64,000 nt of DNA from NCBI RefSeq assembly GCF_011058155.1, contig NZ_JAALFC010000012.1, positions 16,097 to 80,096 on the forward strand, given 5' to 3'. The position numbers and the translations under genes are program-made. The notes under the pieces are model-generated. The model was not told the origin of the DNA. It did not search any database and saw only the letters and a program-made list of their open reading frames with translations. The DNA comes from Litoribacterium kuwaitense (GTDB taxonomy: Bacteria; Bacillota; Bacilli; Bacillales; DSM-28697). This document shows positions 48,900 through 58,281 of the stretch, one piece after another (the stretch's first letter is position 1; each line of letters opens with the position of its first letter).

Positions 48900-50455
48900 T
48901 TAATAATATCGCCATGCCTTTTCATAATGATCTAAGAGAATCGGATTGATTAAGCGATTCACCTCGAGCTCCTCTTCTGGCCGACGAGCGTCTTTGCCAA
49001 ATACCGTTAATGCCTGTAGCATGTCTTCAGTGAGAAAGTCAGTCGCTACACGAAGAGACAACTCATTCACATTCACCTGTTCCCTTGTTGCTAAAATAAA
49101 TCCCCAATCCCCAAAACTGGGGACATCCACATGCATATTGACCGTATGTAGTCCTGTGCTTTGAATTGTATGGTCGACTGTCCAGTACACCATCGGAGCA
49201 AATAAAGGACTTGTCGCTTGAATGGCCGAAGCACCTCCTAAAGCAAGACGGTTTCGCATTAAGGAGTAAAATTCATACGTATACAGCTTATTTAACGACT
49301 CATTGTTAGGGTCAGGCAAATCGACAATGATTGCATCAAATGTTGCGGCGCTGTTTTCCAAAAACTCAAAGGCATCTTCATGAACGACCTTTACTTTAGG
49401 GCTGGAAAACGCATTTTCGTTAATATCAAGGAGCAGATGGTCGGTTTTTGCCAATTCAACAACGCGCGGATCGAGATCAACAACTGTGACTTCCCTGACA
49501 TCGTCGTACTTAAGCACTTCGCGCAAGGCTGCCCCATCTCCTCCTCCTAAAATCAAAACCTTGTCACGCCCATTTGCCGCAGACATGACCGGATGCACGA
49601 GCGTTTCGTGATAGCGATGCTCGTCGGCAGAGCTTAACTGCAGCTGACCATTTAAATAGAGTCGCGTATCCCCACGGTCCCGCGTCATTACAATACGCTG
49701 ATAAGCCGTTTCTTCCGAGAAGACAATGGTGTCTTGATACATCTTCTGTTCAAAACGAAAAGCAGTTTCTTCGCCAAATAAAACGCCTAGTAACAGAACA
49801 ACGAGAAAAAAGATGCCAAACGCCAGATGCCATGCAAAACGTTTTATTTGTGAACGAAATAAGACTAAGATCCATATTGAAATGCCGATATTGACCATCC
49901 CGACGAGAAAGGGCGTTTTCACGAGTCCAAATTGCGGCCGCAACAAAAAGCAAATAAGAGCCCGCCTGCCAGTCCGCCTGCATAATCAGAGAATAGAACG
50001 CGGGCAGTGCTTCGGTTCAAAGAAACACCGATTTCATTTGCTTTACGTATAAGGACCGGCAGCTCTACACCTGTTAAAGCCCCAATCAGTAAAGTAATTC
50101 CATAGAGAACAAAAGCATCGGTGCCTCCAGGGAAAAAAGACGTCACCCCAAACATAACAAAGGCAGAAAAGCCGCCAATTAACCCGACAGCATATTCAAT
50201 CCAAATGAAGGAAAGGATTAAATGCTTTGTTACCTTCTCACTAATTGCAGCACCTATCCCCATTCCTGTTAAGAACAGTGAAATGGTTAAAGTATACTGA
50301 GTGACTCCATCACCGAGGATATATGAACCAAGCGCCCCGAAAAGCACTTCAAAAATAATTCCACAAATCGATACGATGCCCGACGCCCAATAGATCGCGT
50401 TCACCTGACGAGCTGGTGTAAGTTTACTTTCATTCAATGAAGACACCGGCGTCAA
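48900..50455 (-). CDS. Membrane-bound polyamine aminopropyltransferase (SpeE-like), apparent frameshift
   Basis: The joined protein of about 518 residues has an N-terminal half with six to seven membrane helices (ASGIVSICGIIFEVLFGALG ... LFLTGMGIGAAISEKV ... LLIGALTGVELPVLIRKA). The C-terminal spermidine-synthase domain contains YQRIVMTRDRGDTRLYLNG, ILGGGDGAALREVLKY (AdoMet site), VTVVDLDPRVVELAK and IIVDLPDPNNESLNKLY. The frame breaks in the A5 run at 49945-49949. One more base joins AGGLAGGLLFAF to LLRPQFGLVK. It would move aminopropyl groups from decarboxylated AdoMet to an amine at the membrane. Last gene of the DUF4178-PspA-DUF4247-DUF350 cluster. Confidence 0.88.
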
Positions 50456-50917
50456 AACCTATAAAAATAAGTCTGTCTCTGCTGCCTATTACATACATTT
50501 TGTCACTTCTAGGTTGACGCGTATTAAATCAGCCCGGCAGACTTTGTACATTTATTTTTACAGAGTTGCGTCATTTGACGAGCCGATCTCCCTCCTTACC
50601 CATTTCAATTTCAAAAAACGTTGTGCAGCAACATACACGAACATTTTATCGTTATTTCTTTATAGGTTCTCTTCCACTTATTGTGGGCAATACTCGCATG
50701 TCTACAATCTGTTTCATGTTATGTTTTTTATACAACAAAAGAAAAGAAGATGGTTTCTATGACAGAAACCATCTCAGCTTGTTAAAAGCGTTGTGCACGT
50801 CACTTTCGCCTCATTTTATGAAGGTTTTCGCAAAAGCCTCCATAAGAAATATGTTATATCAGGATGAGGTAGAGGCACTATCAAGCATCTGCCAAAAACG
50901 CTGACTCTGTCACAGGT
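50456..50917. other. Intergenic region between the aminopropyltransferase and DUF350 genes
   Basis: No supported gene over about 460 bases. A plus-strand frame (50566-50904) begins with TTG without a binding site and is rejected. The region holds the hairpin at 50748-50772 and probably the promoter of the aminopropyltransferase gene, which I cannot place confidently. Confidence 0.55.
50739..50772 (-). terminator. Possible terminator after the DUF350 gene
   Basis: The perfect 10-bp stem GATGGTTTCT (50748-50757) / AGAAACCATC (50763-50772) is followed on the minus strand by TTCTTTTCTTTT. It would separate the DUF350 transcript from the downstream aminopropyltransferase gene. Confidence 0.6.
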
Positions 50918-51313
50918 TTATGTAATCGATGCTCCGATGACAAAGCCAAGACCAATCGATACACTTAATGAAATCATACCTACAGCAACGTTTTTAGCTT
51001 TTAACTCTGTTTCAACTGAGAAACGGCGCGTAAATAATTCAAATAAAAGGTACGCCACAAGCTGCAGAGCGACGCCTAATAAGCCCCATAAAAACGTTGC
51101 AAGCACAGTATCGTTATGAAAAATCGAGAAAGCTAATACGATACAGATTCCGATAATTTTACCACCAATAGACAGCGCTACCGCGATATTTCCATGTTGA
51201 ATTTCTTCCCAATCTTTGTACTGACGAGTCATCAACTCAAATAATAAGACACCGATTAATACGACAACTATAGATGCAACAAAATATAAGATCGTTAACC
51301 ATACTAAGTTCAA
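50918..51313 (-). CDS. DUF350 family membrane protein
   Basis: The 131-residue protein has four hydrophobic helices arranged as a repeated pair. Each half has the pattern of a helix, FELxTRxx and then NxAVxxxxxxxxIGxxxV (LLFELMTRQYKDWEEIQHGN IAVALSIG split as FELMTRQYKDWEE and NIAVALSIGGKIIG; FELFTRRFSVETELKAKN and VAVGMISLSVSIGLG). DUF350 genes (E. coli YjfL) repeatedly neighbour pspA homologues and polyamine or glutathionylspermidine enzymes. Function unknown; a membrane partner of the PspA system is inferred. It follows the DUF4247 gene after 32 bases. Confidence 0.85.
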   Translation of the reverse strand: MNLVWLTILYFVASIVVVLIGVLLFELMTRQYKDWEEIQHGNIAVALSIGGKIIGICIVLAFSIFHNDTVLATFLWGLLGVALQLVAYLLFELFTRRFSVETELKAKNVAVGMISLSVSIGLGFVIGASIT

Positions 51314-51345
51314 AGCGCTGTGCTCTCCCTTCTGTTCCCTTGCAA

Positions 51346-51909
51346 TTATTTACCTACACCTGGCCCTCCACCACGGCTGGAATAGCCTTTAAAAGGCGAT
51401 GGACCGGACGGACCTCGATATGAGCCACCAGAAGATGTATACCCCCCGTAGCAGTCACCTGCCCTACAACGGTCTCGCTGGACAGTTCCCCAACCGTCAA
51501 TGCCTAAAAAGCGATTGATAATGGCGAGCGTCATCAATTGATTAAAAAAGCTCGGAGAATAATTATCTCTGACGAAATCGTCTTCTGACACTTCTACTTG
51601 TGCCTCACCGTCTTCTTCCGACAAAACGACGAGCTCCTCTCCATAGATCATCAACTTACGTCCGTCAACGACGTCACTTTCTTCTTCGGGCTCACGCCAG
51701 TTCTTCAGTTCATCACTGACTTGTTCAATCGATTTCCCATTGACTTGATACACTTTTGAATAATCTGAAGAATCGGCTGAGCTTGTAATGACGTCTTTCA
51801 ACTCATATGAATCTGTATCTTCAATATAATTACTAACACTCTGATCCCCACATGCTGTCAACAAGAGGAGCATCAGTACGAATGTTGATCCATATAGAAA
51901 AGCTCTCAT
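51346..51909 (-). CDS. DUF4247 lipoprotein
   Basis: The 187-residue product starts MRAFLYGSTFVLMLLLLTAC, a clear lipoprotein signal with lipobox LTAC and Cys20. The mature part is acidic with alpha/beta character. It then has an IINRFLGIDGW segment and ends in a Gly/Ser/Tyr/Pro-rich tail with two close Cys (DRCRAGDCYGGYTSSGG). It matches DUF4247, seen in Bacillaceae beside pspA and DUF350. It would be anchored on the outer face of the membrane. The ATG at 51909 follows AGGATGG; an ATG 4 codons upstream lies within that site. Confidence 0.8.
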   Translation of the reverse strand: MRAFLYGSTFVLMLLLLTACGDQSVSNYIEDTDSYELKDVITSSADSSDYSKVYQVNGKSIEQVSDELKNWREPEEESDVVDGRKLMIYGEELVVLSEEDGEAQVEVSEDDFVRDNYSPSFFNQLMTLAIINRFLGIDGWGTVQRDRCRAGDCYGGYTSSGGSYRGPSGPSPFKGYSSRGGGPGVGK

Positions 51910-52061
51910 TGTAAGCACCATCCTAAATATCGGGCTGTGTTCACAGCGGAGGCGACGTTTTGTACTCCTTGTGTAACAACATGACCCATTCCCATAAAAA
52001 TCATCTCTTCCTGTCGAACTCTTATGACCATTCTTAAGTAGCTACATTCAAAAACGTATTA

Positions 52062-52092
52062 AAGAAGGGGAAGATACTGTTTTCCCCTTCTT
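52062..52092 (-). terminator. Hairpin between pspA and the DUF4247 gene
   Basis: Perfect 9-bp stem AAGAAGGGG (52062-52070) / CCCCTTCTT (52084-52092), only a weak T-tail on the minus strand. It may attenuate rather than fully stop transcription from the pspA promoter. Confidence 0.6.
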
Positions 52093-52119
52093 ATCTAATT
52101 GTATTACATCAACGTTTAT

Positions 52120-52788
52120 TTATTCTTTACCGAGCTTTTTCTTTAATGCAGCCAGTTCATCATCAACTTCATTGTTGCCTAAAGCTTCAAATTCGTCATC
52201 GAGGCTGCGATTCGATGATCGCAAATCTTCGCTTGTTTCAGCCTCAGCCTCAACTTGCATAACCTTTTCTTCCATACGCTGGAAACCGGCTTTAGACTCA
52301 TCTGAACCAATGGATGACATGGCATGGTTCATTTTTGTTCTCGTTTGTGCGGATTCAGCACGTGCTTTTAACGTATCTTTCTTTAGCTTCATTTCTTGAT
52401 ATTCTTTTTTCATTTCATCTAAACGAGAGCGCAAGTTATCCGCATCTTGCTTCGCACGTGCATGGGATTCTTTTAGCATCTCAGCTTGCTGCTCTTGGGC
52501 TTTTTTATCTTCTAAAGCACGGCGAGCAAGGTCTTCATTGCCAGCCTCTAATGCCTGAACAGCTTGATCCTGTCGCTTATCGACGAGCTGCTGAGCATCT
52601 TCATATTTCTTACGAAGCATTTTTTCATTAGCAATCTGCTTCGCAACCGCTGTTTCCGCTTCACGGATATCTTCTTCCATATCTCTCATAAACTGATCAA
52701 GCATTTTCACTGGATCTTCGGCTTTGTCTAGTAATGAATTAAGCTCTGAGCTCACGACTGTCTTGACGCGTTTGAAAAATTGAAACAT
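52120..52788 (-). CDS. PspA/IM30 family protein
   Basis: The 222-residue protein is almost wholly helical coiled coil: MFQFFKRVKTVVSSELNSLL (amphipathic helix), then KAEDPVKMLDQFMRDMEEDI, the PspA signature, and long heptad stretches. It lacks a membrane segment. PspA/IM30 proteins are ESCRT-III-like, bind stressed membranes and stabilise them. The C-terminal region (SLDDEFEALGNNEVDDELAA) is typical of the YjfJ/LiaH-like group. It follows the DUF4178 gene after 27 bases, so the two share the sigma-W-like promoter at 53396-53420. Confidence 0.92.
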   Translation of the reverse strand: MFQFFKRVKTVVSSELNSLLDKAEDPVKMLDQFMRDMEEDIREAETAVAKQIANEKMLRKKYEDAQQLVDKRQDQAVQALEAGNEDLARRALEDKKAQEQQAEMLKESHARAKQDADNLRSRLDEMKKEYQEMKLKKDTLKARAESAQTRTKMNHAMSSIGSDESKAGFQRMEEKVMQVEAEAETSEDLRSSNRSLDDEFEALGNNEVDDELAALKKKLGKE

Positions 52789-52815
52789 GTAAATTCCTCC
52801 TAAATTGATCTTATT

Positions 52816-53334
52816 TTAACTACCAGCGAGAATTTTCAGCTCAAATTCTTGAATTGGGTAGCCCCGGCTCACTTCAACCTCCTCGCCCCAAACCTCAACG
52901 GACAAAAATGTTGATTCATCTTCATCAGCAAAATCGTAATAACTCATTTGCCGGTTAGATATGTTTTGAGAACGACCTGTACCTGAGACATATGCTTTTC
53001 CTTTTTCATCTAAATAATACGTCTTCTCTTCGACAGTGACTTCTTTAGGGATCGGCTGATTCAGCGGGAAAGACAGTTTTTCATATATCCCTAACTCCAG
53101 CTCATCATCCATTTCCGCCGATAACCAAATCGTTTTATTTAGACTCACGAGCTGGTAGGCATACCACTTGTAACCTGAGTCATTGTACGTAATCGTACCG
53201 ACAACCTCATAATCTTCCAAATCATACGTCACAATGTCACCTGATTTCAGATTATAGACGTTGCGCTCTTTCACTTCAGATGAGGATGTGTTCTCACCTT
53301 TGAACGCGTTGATAATCCGCTTCAACAATCCCAT
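52816..53334 (-). CDS. DUF4178 domain protein
   Basis: The 172-residue protein contains the DUF4178 core: LKSGDIVTYDLEDYEVVGTI, then YKWYAYQLVSLNKTIWLSAE and YYDFADEDESTFLSVEVWGE, which are beta strands with aromatic spacing. It has no signal peptide or helix. DUF4178 genes are typical companions of pspA homologues in bacteria and polyamine-linked operons. Function unknown. It is the first gene of the cluster, with its ATG 62 bases from the -10 of a sigma-W-like promoter. Confidence 0.82.
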   Translation of the reverse strand: MGLLKRIINAFKGENTSSSEVKERNVYNLKSGDIVTYDLEDYEVVGTITYNDSGYKWYAYQLVSLNKTIWLSAEMDDELELGIYEKLSFPLNQPIPKEVTVEEKTYYLDEKGKAYVSGTGRSQNISNRQMSYYDFADEDESTFLSVEVWGEEVEVSRGYPIQEFELKILAGS

Positions 53335-53395
53335 TGCTCCACCTCTTCATCGCTTTGTTCAGCGCTCTATGCTCTATACCGTTCTCAATTACTTT

Positions 53396-53420
53396 TACGG
53401 ATGGTTCCTAAAAAGTTTCA
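53396..53420 (-). promoter_or_regulatory. ECF (sigma-W-like) promoter of the DUF4178-pspA cluster
   Basis: TGAAAC (53415-53420), 15 bases (TTTTTAGGAACCATC), then CGTA (53396-53399). B. subtilis pspA is driven by sigma-W with TGAAAC-N16-CGTA. The missing spacer base falls next to a T5 run, where this assembly often lacks a base. Confidence 0.6.
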
Positions 53421-53518
53421 AAAAAATGATTCTTTTTTTATGATACTATGACAGTAAGGCTTTTTTCAATGACAGAGCCACATTTAGCGTATTATTTAAT
53501 TAAACGAGGAGTGAAAAC

Positions 53519-54607
53519 ATGCGACTGGAACGTCTTCGACACACGTGTCAGAAAGAGTTGTTTACTGCAGCCTTTATTACAGAACCCTCTAGTCTATTTT
53601 ATGTGACAGGCTTTAAAACCGACCCGCACGAACGTGTTGTTGCCCTTTATGTCCCTGGCATGGAAGAGGCCAAAGCCATTCTTTTACTACCCCATATGGA
53701 AATTGAGCAAGCGCGTTCAGATGGATGGGAAGGTGAAGTCCTAGGCTATAATGACACACAAGACCCTTGGCAACTACTTGCTAGTCATATCCATTTAGCT
53801 AGCGAATCAACCATAGCGATTGAAAAGCACCATATGACGGTTGAGAGGTTGGAAGCCATTCAAGAGACATTTAAGCCAAAGTATGTGGAAGCGATCGAAC
53901 CACATATAAGACAAATGCGTTTACAGAAATCTCAAGACGAAATCGACATTATGAAGGAAGCCGCTCACTTGGCAGATGTCGGCATCTCACTCGGAAAAGG
54001 TGCACTTCAAGAAGGGATTACAGAAGCGGAAGTCAAGCAGATCATCGAGCAAGGGCTTGCTCAAAGAGGCGTACGTGAAATGTCCTTTACGACGACGGTT
54101 TTATTCGGCGAACACTCCGCTCAGCCACACGGTGTCAGCGGCGAGCGTACATTGCGAGCGGGCGATATCGTCCTCTTTGATCTCGGTGTTGTACATAAAG
54201 GCTATACGTCTGATATTACGCGGAGCTTCTTCTTCAGAAAAGCGAGTGAACAACAAAGAGCGATGTACGACGCTGTTCTTGAAGCAAACGAAGAAGCCAT
54301 TGCCGCCATTTCTGTCGGAAAACCGATGCTTACTGCCGAAAAAGCGGCGCGAGCGAGCTTATACGAACGAGGGTTTAATGATTATTTTACCCACCGAATC
54401 GGACACGGACTCGGCATCGACGTCCATGAATATCCGTCACTGCATGCGGAAAATGAGCTGCCTTTTACAGCTGGCATGACGTTTACAATTGAGCCCGGCG
54501 TCTATATCCCGGAAATCGGAGGCATTCGTATTGAGGATGAAGTGTATTTGACCGAAGATGGGGTTGAACTGTTAACAAAAAGCGCAAAAAATTTAGAGAT
54601 TATTTAA
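53519..54607 (+). CDS. M24 family Xaa-Pro peptidase
   Basis: The 362-residue protein has a creatinase-like N-terminal domain (AAFITEPSSLFYVTGFKTDP) and a pita-bread catalytic domain. Metal ligands are two Asp in VLFDLGVVHKGYTSDITRSFF, His in RIGHGLGIDVHEYPSL, Glu in FTIEPGVYIP and Glu in GIRIEDEVYLTEDG. It cleaves X-Pro bonds, probably as an aminopeptidase or dipeptidase (YkvY-like); the exact type is uncertain. CGAGGAG lies upstream of the ATG. It is a single plus-strand gene divergent from the DUF4178 cluster and convergent with rpe. Confidence 0.92.
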   Translation: MRLERLRHTCQKELFTAAFITEPSSLFYVTGFKTDPHERVVALYVPGMEEAKAILLLPHMEIEQARSDGWEGEVLGYNDTQDPWQLLASHIHLASESTIAIEKHHMTVERLEAIQETFKPKYVEAIEPHIRQMRLQKSQDEIDIMKEAAHLADVGISLGKGALQEGITEAEVKQIIEQGLAQRGVREMSFTTTVLFGEHSAQPHGVSGERTLRAGDIVLFDLGVVHKGYTSDITRSFFFRKASEQQRAMYDAVLEANEEAIAAISVGKPMLTAEKAARASLYERGFNDYFTHRIGHGLGIDVHEYPSLHAENELPFTAGMTFTIEPGVYIPEIGGIRIEDEVYLTEDGVELLTKSAKNLEII

Positions 54608-54620
54608 TCGCTTTACACCA

Positions 54621-54660
54621 TAAAAAAGCGGAAGAACCTAGAGAGGGTGTTCTTCCGCTT
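54621..54660. terminator. Terminator between the M24 peptidase gene and rpe
   Basis: The perfect 12-bp stem AAGCGGAAGAAC (54626-54637) / GTTCTTCCGCTT (54649-54660) has a T-run on the minus strand (54621-54627). It serves rpe and probably also the convergent peptidase gene. Confidence 0.85.
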
Positions 54661-54690
54661 GTTATGGATATGCTTATATTTTGCAAATCG

Positions 54691-55338
54691 TCACGAATGA
54701 CGGAGTTGTTGAATCACCTTTGCACGATCTTTTTTAGAAAAAATGGCTGAACCGGCAACAAATACATTTGCGCCTGCTTCCTCTGCTTTTCCAATCGTAC
54801 TTTCGTCGATCCCACCATCAACTTCAATCTCAACTGGATGAGCGACTCGGTCCGCTAGATTTCTTGCCTCTTCAATTTTCCTTAACGTCGCATTGATAAA
54901 TGATTGCCCACCGAACCCAGGGTTAACGGTCATAATTAAGATAAGATCTACTTGCTCAATGATAGGTTCAATGAGTGACACAGGCGTTCCTGGATTTAAA
55001 GCGATCCCAGCACGACAGCCTTCATTTTTAATTTGCTGCAAGCACGAATGAACATGCTTTGTCGCCTCCTGATGAACCGTCACGATGGAAGCACCTGCGT
55101 TAATAAAAGATGAAATGTAGCGTTCTGGTTGTTCCACCATTAAATGGACATCCACTGGAATCGTCGTCTTCGGCGCGATCGACTGCAGCACTGGCAGCCC
55201 AAAAGAAATATTGGGTACAAACATTCCGTCCATCACGTCAAAGTGGATATAATCGGCACCCGCGTCTTCAACCTCTTTAATATCTTCGTAAAGGCACCCG
55301 AAATCCGCAGATAAAATAGAAGGAGCAATTTTTCGCAT
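54691..55338 (-). CDS. rpe: Ribulose-phosphate 3-epimerase
   Basis: The 215-residue TIM-barrel enzyme has the motifs IAPSILSADF, DYIHFDVMDGMFVPNISFG (metal-binding His and Asp), VHLMVEQPERYI, VNPGFGGQSFI and EIEVDGGIDE. It interconverts ribulose-5-phosphate and xylulose-5-phosphate in the pentose phosphate pathway. It ends the priA-to-rpe series and lies 30 bases downstream of rsgA. Confidence 0.97.
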   Translation of the reverse strand: MRKIAPSILSADFGCLYEDIKEVEDAGADYIHFDVMDGMFVPNISFGLPVLQSIAPKTTIPVDVHLMVEQPERYISSFINAGASIVTVHQEATKHVHSCLQQIKNEGCRAGIALNPGTPVSLIEPIIEQVDLILIMTVNPGFGGQSFINATLRKIEEARNLADRVAHPVEIEVDGGIDESTIGKAEEAGANVFVAGSAIFSKKDRAKVIQQLRHS

Positions 55339-55368
55339 AAAACAGTTAATACCTCACTTTACGTTCCT

Positions 55369-56220
55369 TTATTTCTTGAAAAAACTGTTCGTAATGCTCA
55401 TACCTAAATGATGCGATATCGCTGATTCAACAGCTTGTTTTACAGCGCATTTGGGCTCCTTTAAATGTGTACAACCGCGAAACTTACAGTTGGGAGCGTA
55501 AGCCTGAAAATCTCTAAAATACTTATGCAATTCATGAGCTGAGTCCACCGCGTCAAAATCAAGGGAGCTGAACCCTGGCGTATCAGCAATCCATCCATCC
55601 TCAATATTTAACAACTCGACATGCCTAGTCGTATGCTTTCCCCGGCCAAGTGACGCTGAGATTTCCTCTGTCTTTAAATCAAGCCCTGGGGAAAGTGCAT
55701 TTAAGAGGGAGGATTTCCCTACACCAGATTGCCCTGCAATGACACTGACTTTTTGTCTAAGCCATGGTCTCAGCTGCTCAAGACCTGTATTGGTTTCGGA
55801 AGATGTCCATAGCACGTCATAACCCATTTTCTTATAAACGTCCGCCTCTTCTTGAATAGTCCCCAGATTTTTTTCGGCAAGGTCCATTTTACTGATACAG
55901 ATCAATGGTTCAATATCATATGCCTCCAAAACGACAAGAAAACGATCGAGCAGTGTTGTTTGAAAATCCGGCTCTCGTGCTGAAAATACGAGCAAGGCCA
56001 TATCGACATTAGCAACAGGCGGACGTACGAGTGCATTTTTTCGTGATTGTATTTCATAAATCATTTCATCTTCCACAGAAAACATCACTCGATCGCCCAC
56101 AAGCGGAGAGGTCCCCGTTTTTCGAAACAGGCCTCGCGCTTTACATTGAACATAGCCACCCTCATACTGGACACCGTAAAAACCGCTCAATGCCTTGATA
56201 ATTTTTCCCTCAATTGTCAT
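55369..56220 (-). CDS. rsgA: Ribosome small subunit GTPase RsgA
   Basis: The 283-residue circularly permuted GTPase has an N-terminal OB fold (GFYGVQYEGGYVQCKARGLF), G4 ISKMDLAEK, G5, then G1 AGQSGVGKSSLLNAL, G2 ASLGRGKHTTRHVEL and G3 DTPGFSS. A C-terminal zinc knuckle (CKFRGCTHLKEPKCAVKQAV) follows. It checks late 30S maturation (release of RbfA) and is inhibited by (p)ppGpp in the family. It lies 9 bases downstream of prkC in one operon. Confidence 0.97.
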   Translation of the reverse strand: MTIEGKIIKALSGFYGVQYEGGYVQCKARGLFRKTGTSPLVGDRVMFSVEDEMIYEIQSRKNALVRPPVANVDMALLVFSAREPDFQTTLLDRFLVVLEAYDIEPLICISKMDLAEKNLGTIQEEADVYKKMGYDVLWTSSETNTGLEQLRPWLRQKVSVIAGQSGVGKSSLLNALSPGLDLKTEEISASLGRGKHTTRHVELLNIEDGWIADTPGFSSLDFDAVDSAHELHKYFRDFQAYAPNCKFRGCTHLKEPKCAVKQAVESAISHHLGMSITNSFFKK

Positions 56221-56229
56221 GCATACCTC

Positions 56230-58281
56230 CTAATTATTTTTCAATTCTTCATAAGTTATCGTTCCGTTTTCGACGACTTCATCATCAAGCGTTACTCGAT
56301 ATTCCGCACTTTCTTTATACCCAAGCGTTACATCAAAGGGAATATCGGTCGTCTCAGTGATCGCTTGTTCGAGAATCGCTTCATTTAGCTGATGTTCCAT
56401 ATCATTTACATACACACGAACAATCGCTTCTTTAGGCTGTTCTTCGCGTTGATTTCCGTTACCAGGTCGATCTCCAAACGGAGGTCCTGGTTCTTCAGGT
56501 CGATCTTCAAAGGTGTTTACTTCCGGCTCGTATTCGACTCTTACAGTTTTCGTACCTGTAACTGGCGGTGGCCCTTTTGACAAGACGACAGCTACTGGAT
56601 CGCCCTCTTCCATCGTCGTACCTTCAGGTGGGCTTTGACTAAGCACTTCTCCCGCAGCCACTTCTTCTGAATATTCTGCTTCCCGATGAACATCTAGCTT
56701 CAATCCATGTTCAGATGCGTAGTTTTGAACTTCTTCTTTCGTCTTGCCTATCAGGCTTTCTAAAAAGAGCTGTGGTCCGCGGCTGACTTCAAGGGTCACT
56801 GTTGTGTCTTCAGGAACAACTTGTGAGCCTGCTTCGGGATATTGTTCGACGACGATCCCTTTAGGTTCGTCCGATTCAATTTCATACATTTTTACGTTGT
56901 AACCTTTTAACTCAAGCTCTCGTTGCGCTTCGCTTCCCGTCTTTTCAATGTAATCACTTAAGACGGAAGCTTCTTTACCGAGACTGACTTCAATTGTCAC
57001 GGTCGAGCCTTCCTTTGCCGTTTCCCCACCGTTCGGGATACTGCGAATGACAAGCCCTTCCTCGACTTCATCGTGATGAGCCTCATCTACTTTTACATTG
57101 AATTTTTTCTCCTGCAAAGCGAGCTGTGCATCGATGCGCGGCATCTCATCAACATCTGGGACTGCAACATCCTCAGGAAACATAAGCGTCGGCAAGAAAG
57201 TCGCTGCTGCAACAGCCGCGGTACCGATCCCTAGTACGAGAACAAGTGTCCAAAGAAGCACCTTAGGCCACCGTTTCCTTTGTGGAGCTGCCTCTTCTGC
57301 TTGCGGAGGTTCTTTATCGCGCTCAGGGCTAGGAACGCTCGTGTTTCGATTGTGCGTTATGTCTGCTGAAGCGTTATTCACTAAATGGCTCGAAATCACA
57401 GGCACTGCTTTTGTTTTTTCGTCATCCGTATCAGGTGGAACGAATTTCAGTTCGTCTTTTCGAGCTTCGTCAAGAACGGTTGTTAAATCTTCGTGCATCG
57501 CATCGACAGTGTCGTACCGATGAAGCGGGTCTTTCGCACAAGCTTTTAAGATGACGTTTTCGACACTCTGTGGTAAATGTGGTACCCATTGGTGCAGTGA
57601 AGGTATTTCATTTTGCAGGTGTTTTAATGCAACCCCTACGGGCGATTCACCCGAGAAAGGCGCTTGGCCACGCAACATTTCATACATGACAACACCAAGA
57701 GAATAGATGTCCGATTTTTTTGTGGACATGCTCCCGCGTGCTTGTTCAGGTGATAAATAGTGAACGGAGCCTAGAAGTGAATTCGTTTGCGTAATGGTTG
57801 TCGAGCTGATGGCAACTGCAATGCCAAAATCGGTAACTTTCACGTCGTTATATTCATCAATCAAAATATTATGAGGCTTAATGTCACGATGAATGATATG
57901 GTTATCGTGCGCATGACTAATAGCTGAGGTTAATTGTTCCATGATTTGCACAGTTAATCTCTGTGATAAAGATCCGTGTTTTTGAATAAATTGCTTTAAC
58001 GTTTGCCCGCTCACATATTCCATGACGATGTAATACGTATCATCTTGCTCTCCGACATCATAAATATCGACAATATTTGGATGTGACAAACTGGTTGCCG
58101 ACCGTGCTTCCCGGCGAAAACGGGAGATGAACTCTTCGTCCTTCGAAAATTCTGGCTTCAACACTTTAACCGCTACTTCTCGATCGAGAATCATATCTTT
58201 GGCTAAATAGACATTGGCCATGCCTCCACCACCGATATAGTCGAGGATTTGATAGCGGCCATCCAAATGTGACCCGATCAT
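56230..58281 (-). CDS. prkC: Serine/threonine protein kinase PrkC with PASTA domains
   Basis: The 683-residue protein has a cytoplasmic kinase domain (about 1-270; catalytic Lys39, HRDIKPHN at 131-138, DFG at 151-153). A juxtamembrane linker, one membrane helix (about 337-360, WPKVLLWTLVLVLGIGTAAV), three extracellular PASTA repeats and a C-terminal extension follow. PrkC senses muropeptides, triggers spore germination and tunes growth and cell-wall metabolism in B. subtilis. It overlaps prpC by 4 bases, which encodes its phosphatase. The unusual Pro/Arg-rich linker after the third PASTA domain (RPEEPGPPFGDRPGNG) is loose in sequence. Confidence 0.96.
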   Translation of the reverse strand: MIGSHLDGRYQILDYIGGGGMANVYLAKDMILDREVAVKVLKPEFSKDEEFISRFRREARSATSLSHPNIVDIYDVGEQDDTYYIVMEYVSGQTLKQFIQKHGSLSQRLTVQIMEQLTSAISHAHDNHIIHRDIKPHNILIDEYNDVKVTDFGIAVAISSTTITQTNSLLGSVHYLSPEQARGSMSTKKSDIYSLGVVMYEMLRGQAPFSGESPVGVALKHLQNEIPSLHQWVPHLPQSVENVILKACAKDPLHRYDTVDAMHEDLTTVLDEARKDELKFVPPDTDDEKTKAVPVISSHLVNNASADITHNRNTSVPSPERDKEPPQAEEAAPQRKRWPKVLLWTLVLVLGIGTAAVAAATFLPTLMFPEDVAVPDVDEMPRIDAQLALQEKKFNVKVDEAHHDEVEEGLVIRSIPNGGETAKEGSTVTIEVSLGKEASVLSDYIEKTGSEAQRELELKGYNVKMYEIESDEPKGIVVEQYPEAGSQVVPEDTTVTLEVSRGPQLFLESLIGKTKEEVQNYASEHGLKLDVHREAEYSEEVAAGEVLSQSPPEGTTMEEGDPVAVVLSKGPPPVTGTKTVRVEYEPEVNTFEDRPEEPGPPFGDRPGNGNQREEQPKEAIVRVYVNDMEHQLNEAILEQAITETTDIPFDVTLGYKESAEYRVTLDDEVVENGTITYEELKNN

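Noticed and set aside
50566..50904. 112-residue plus-strand open frame between cluster genes
   Set aside because: It starts with TTG, lacks a ribosome binding site, crosses a hairpin and matches no family.
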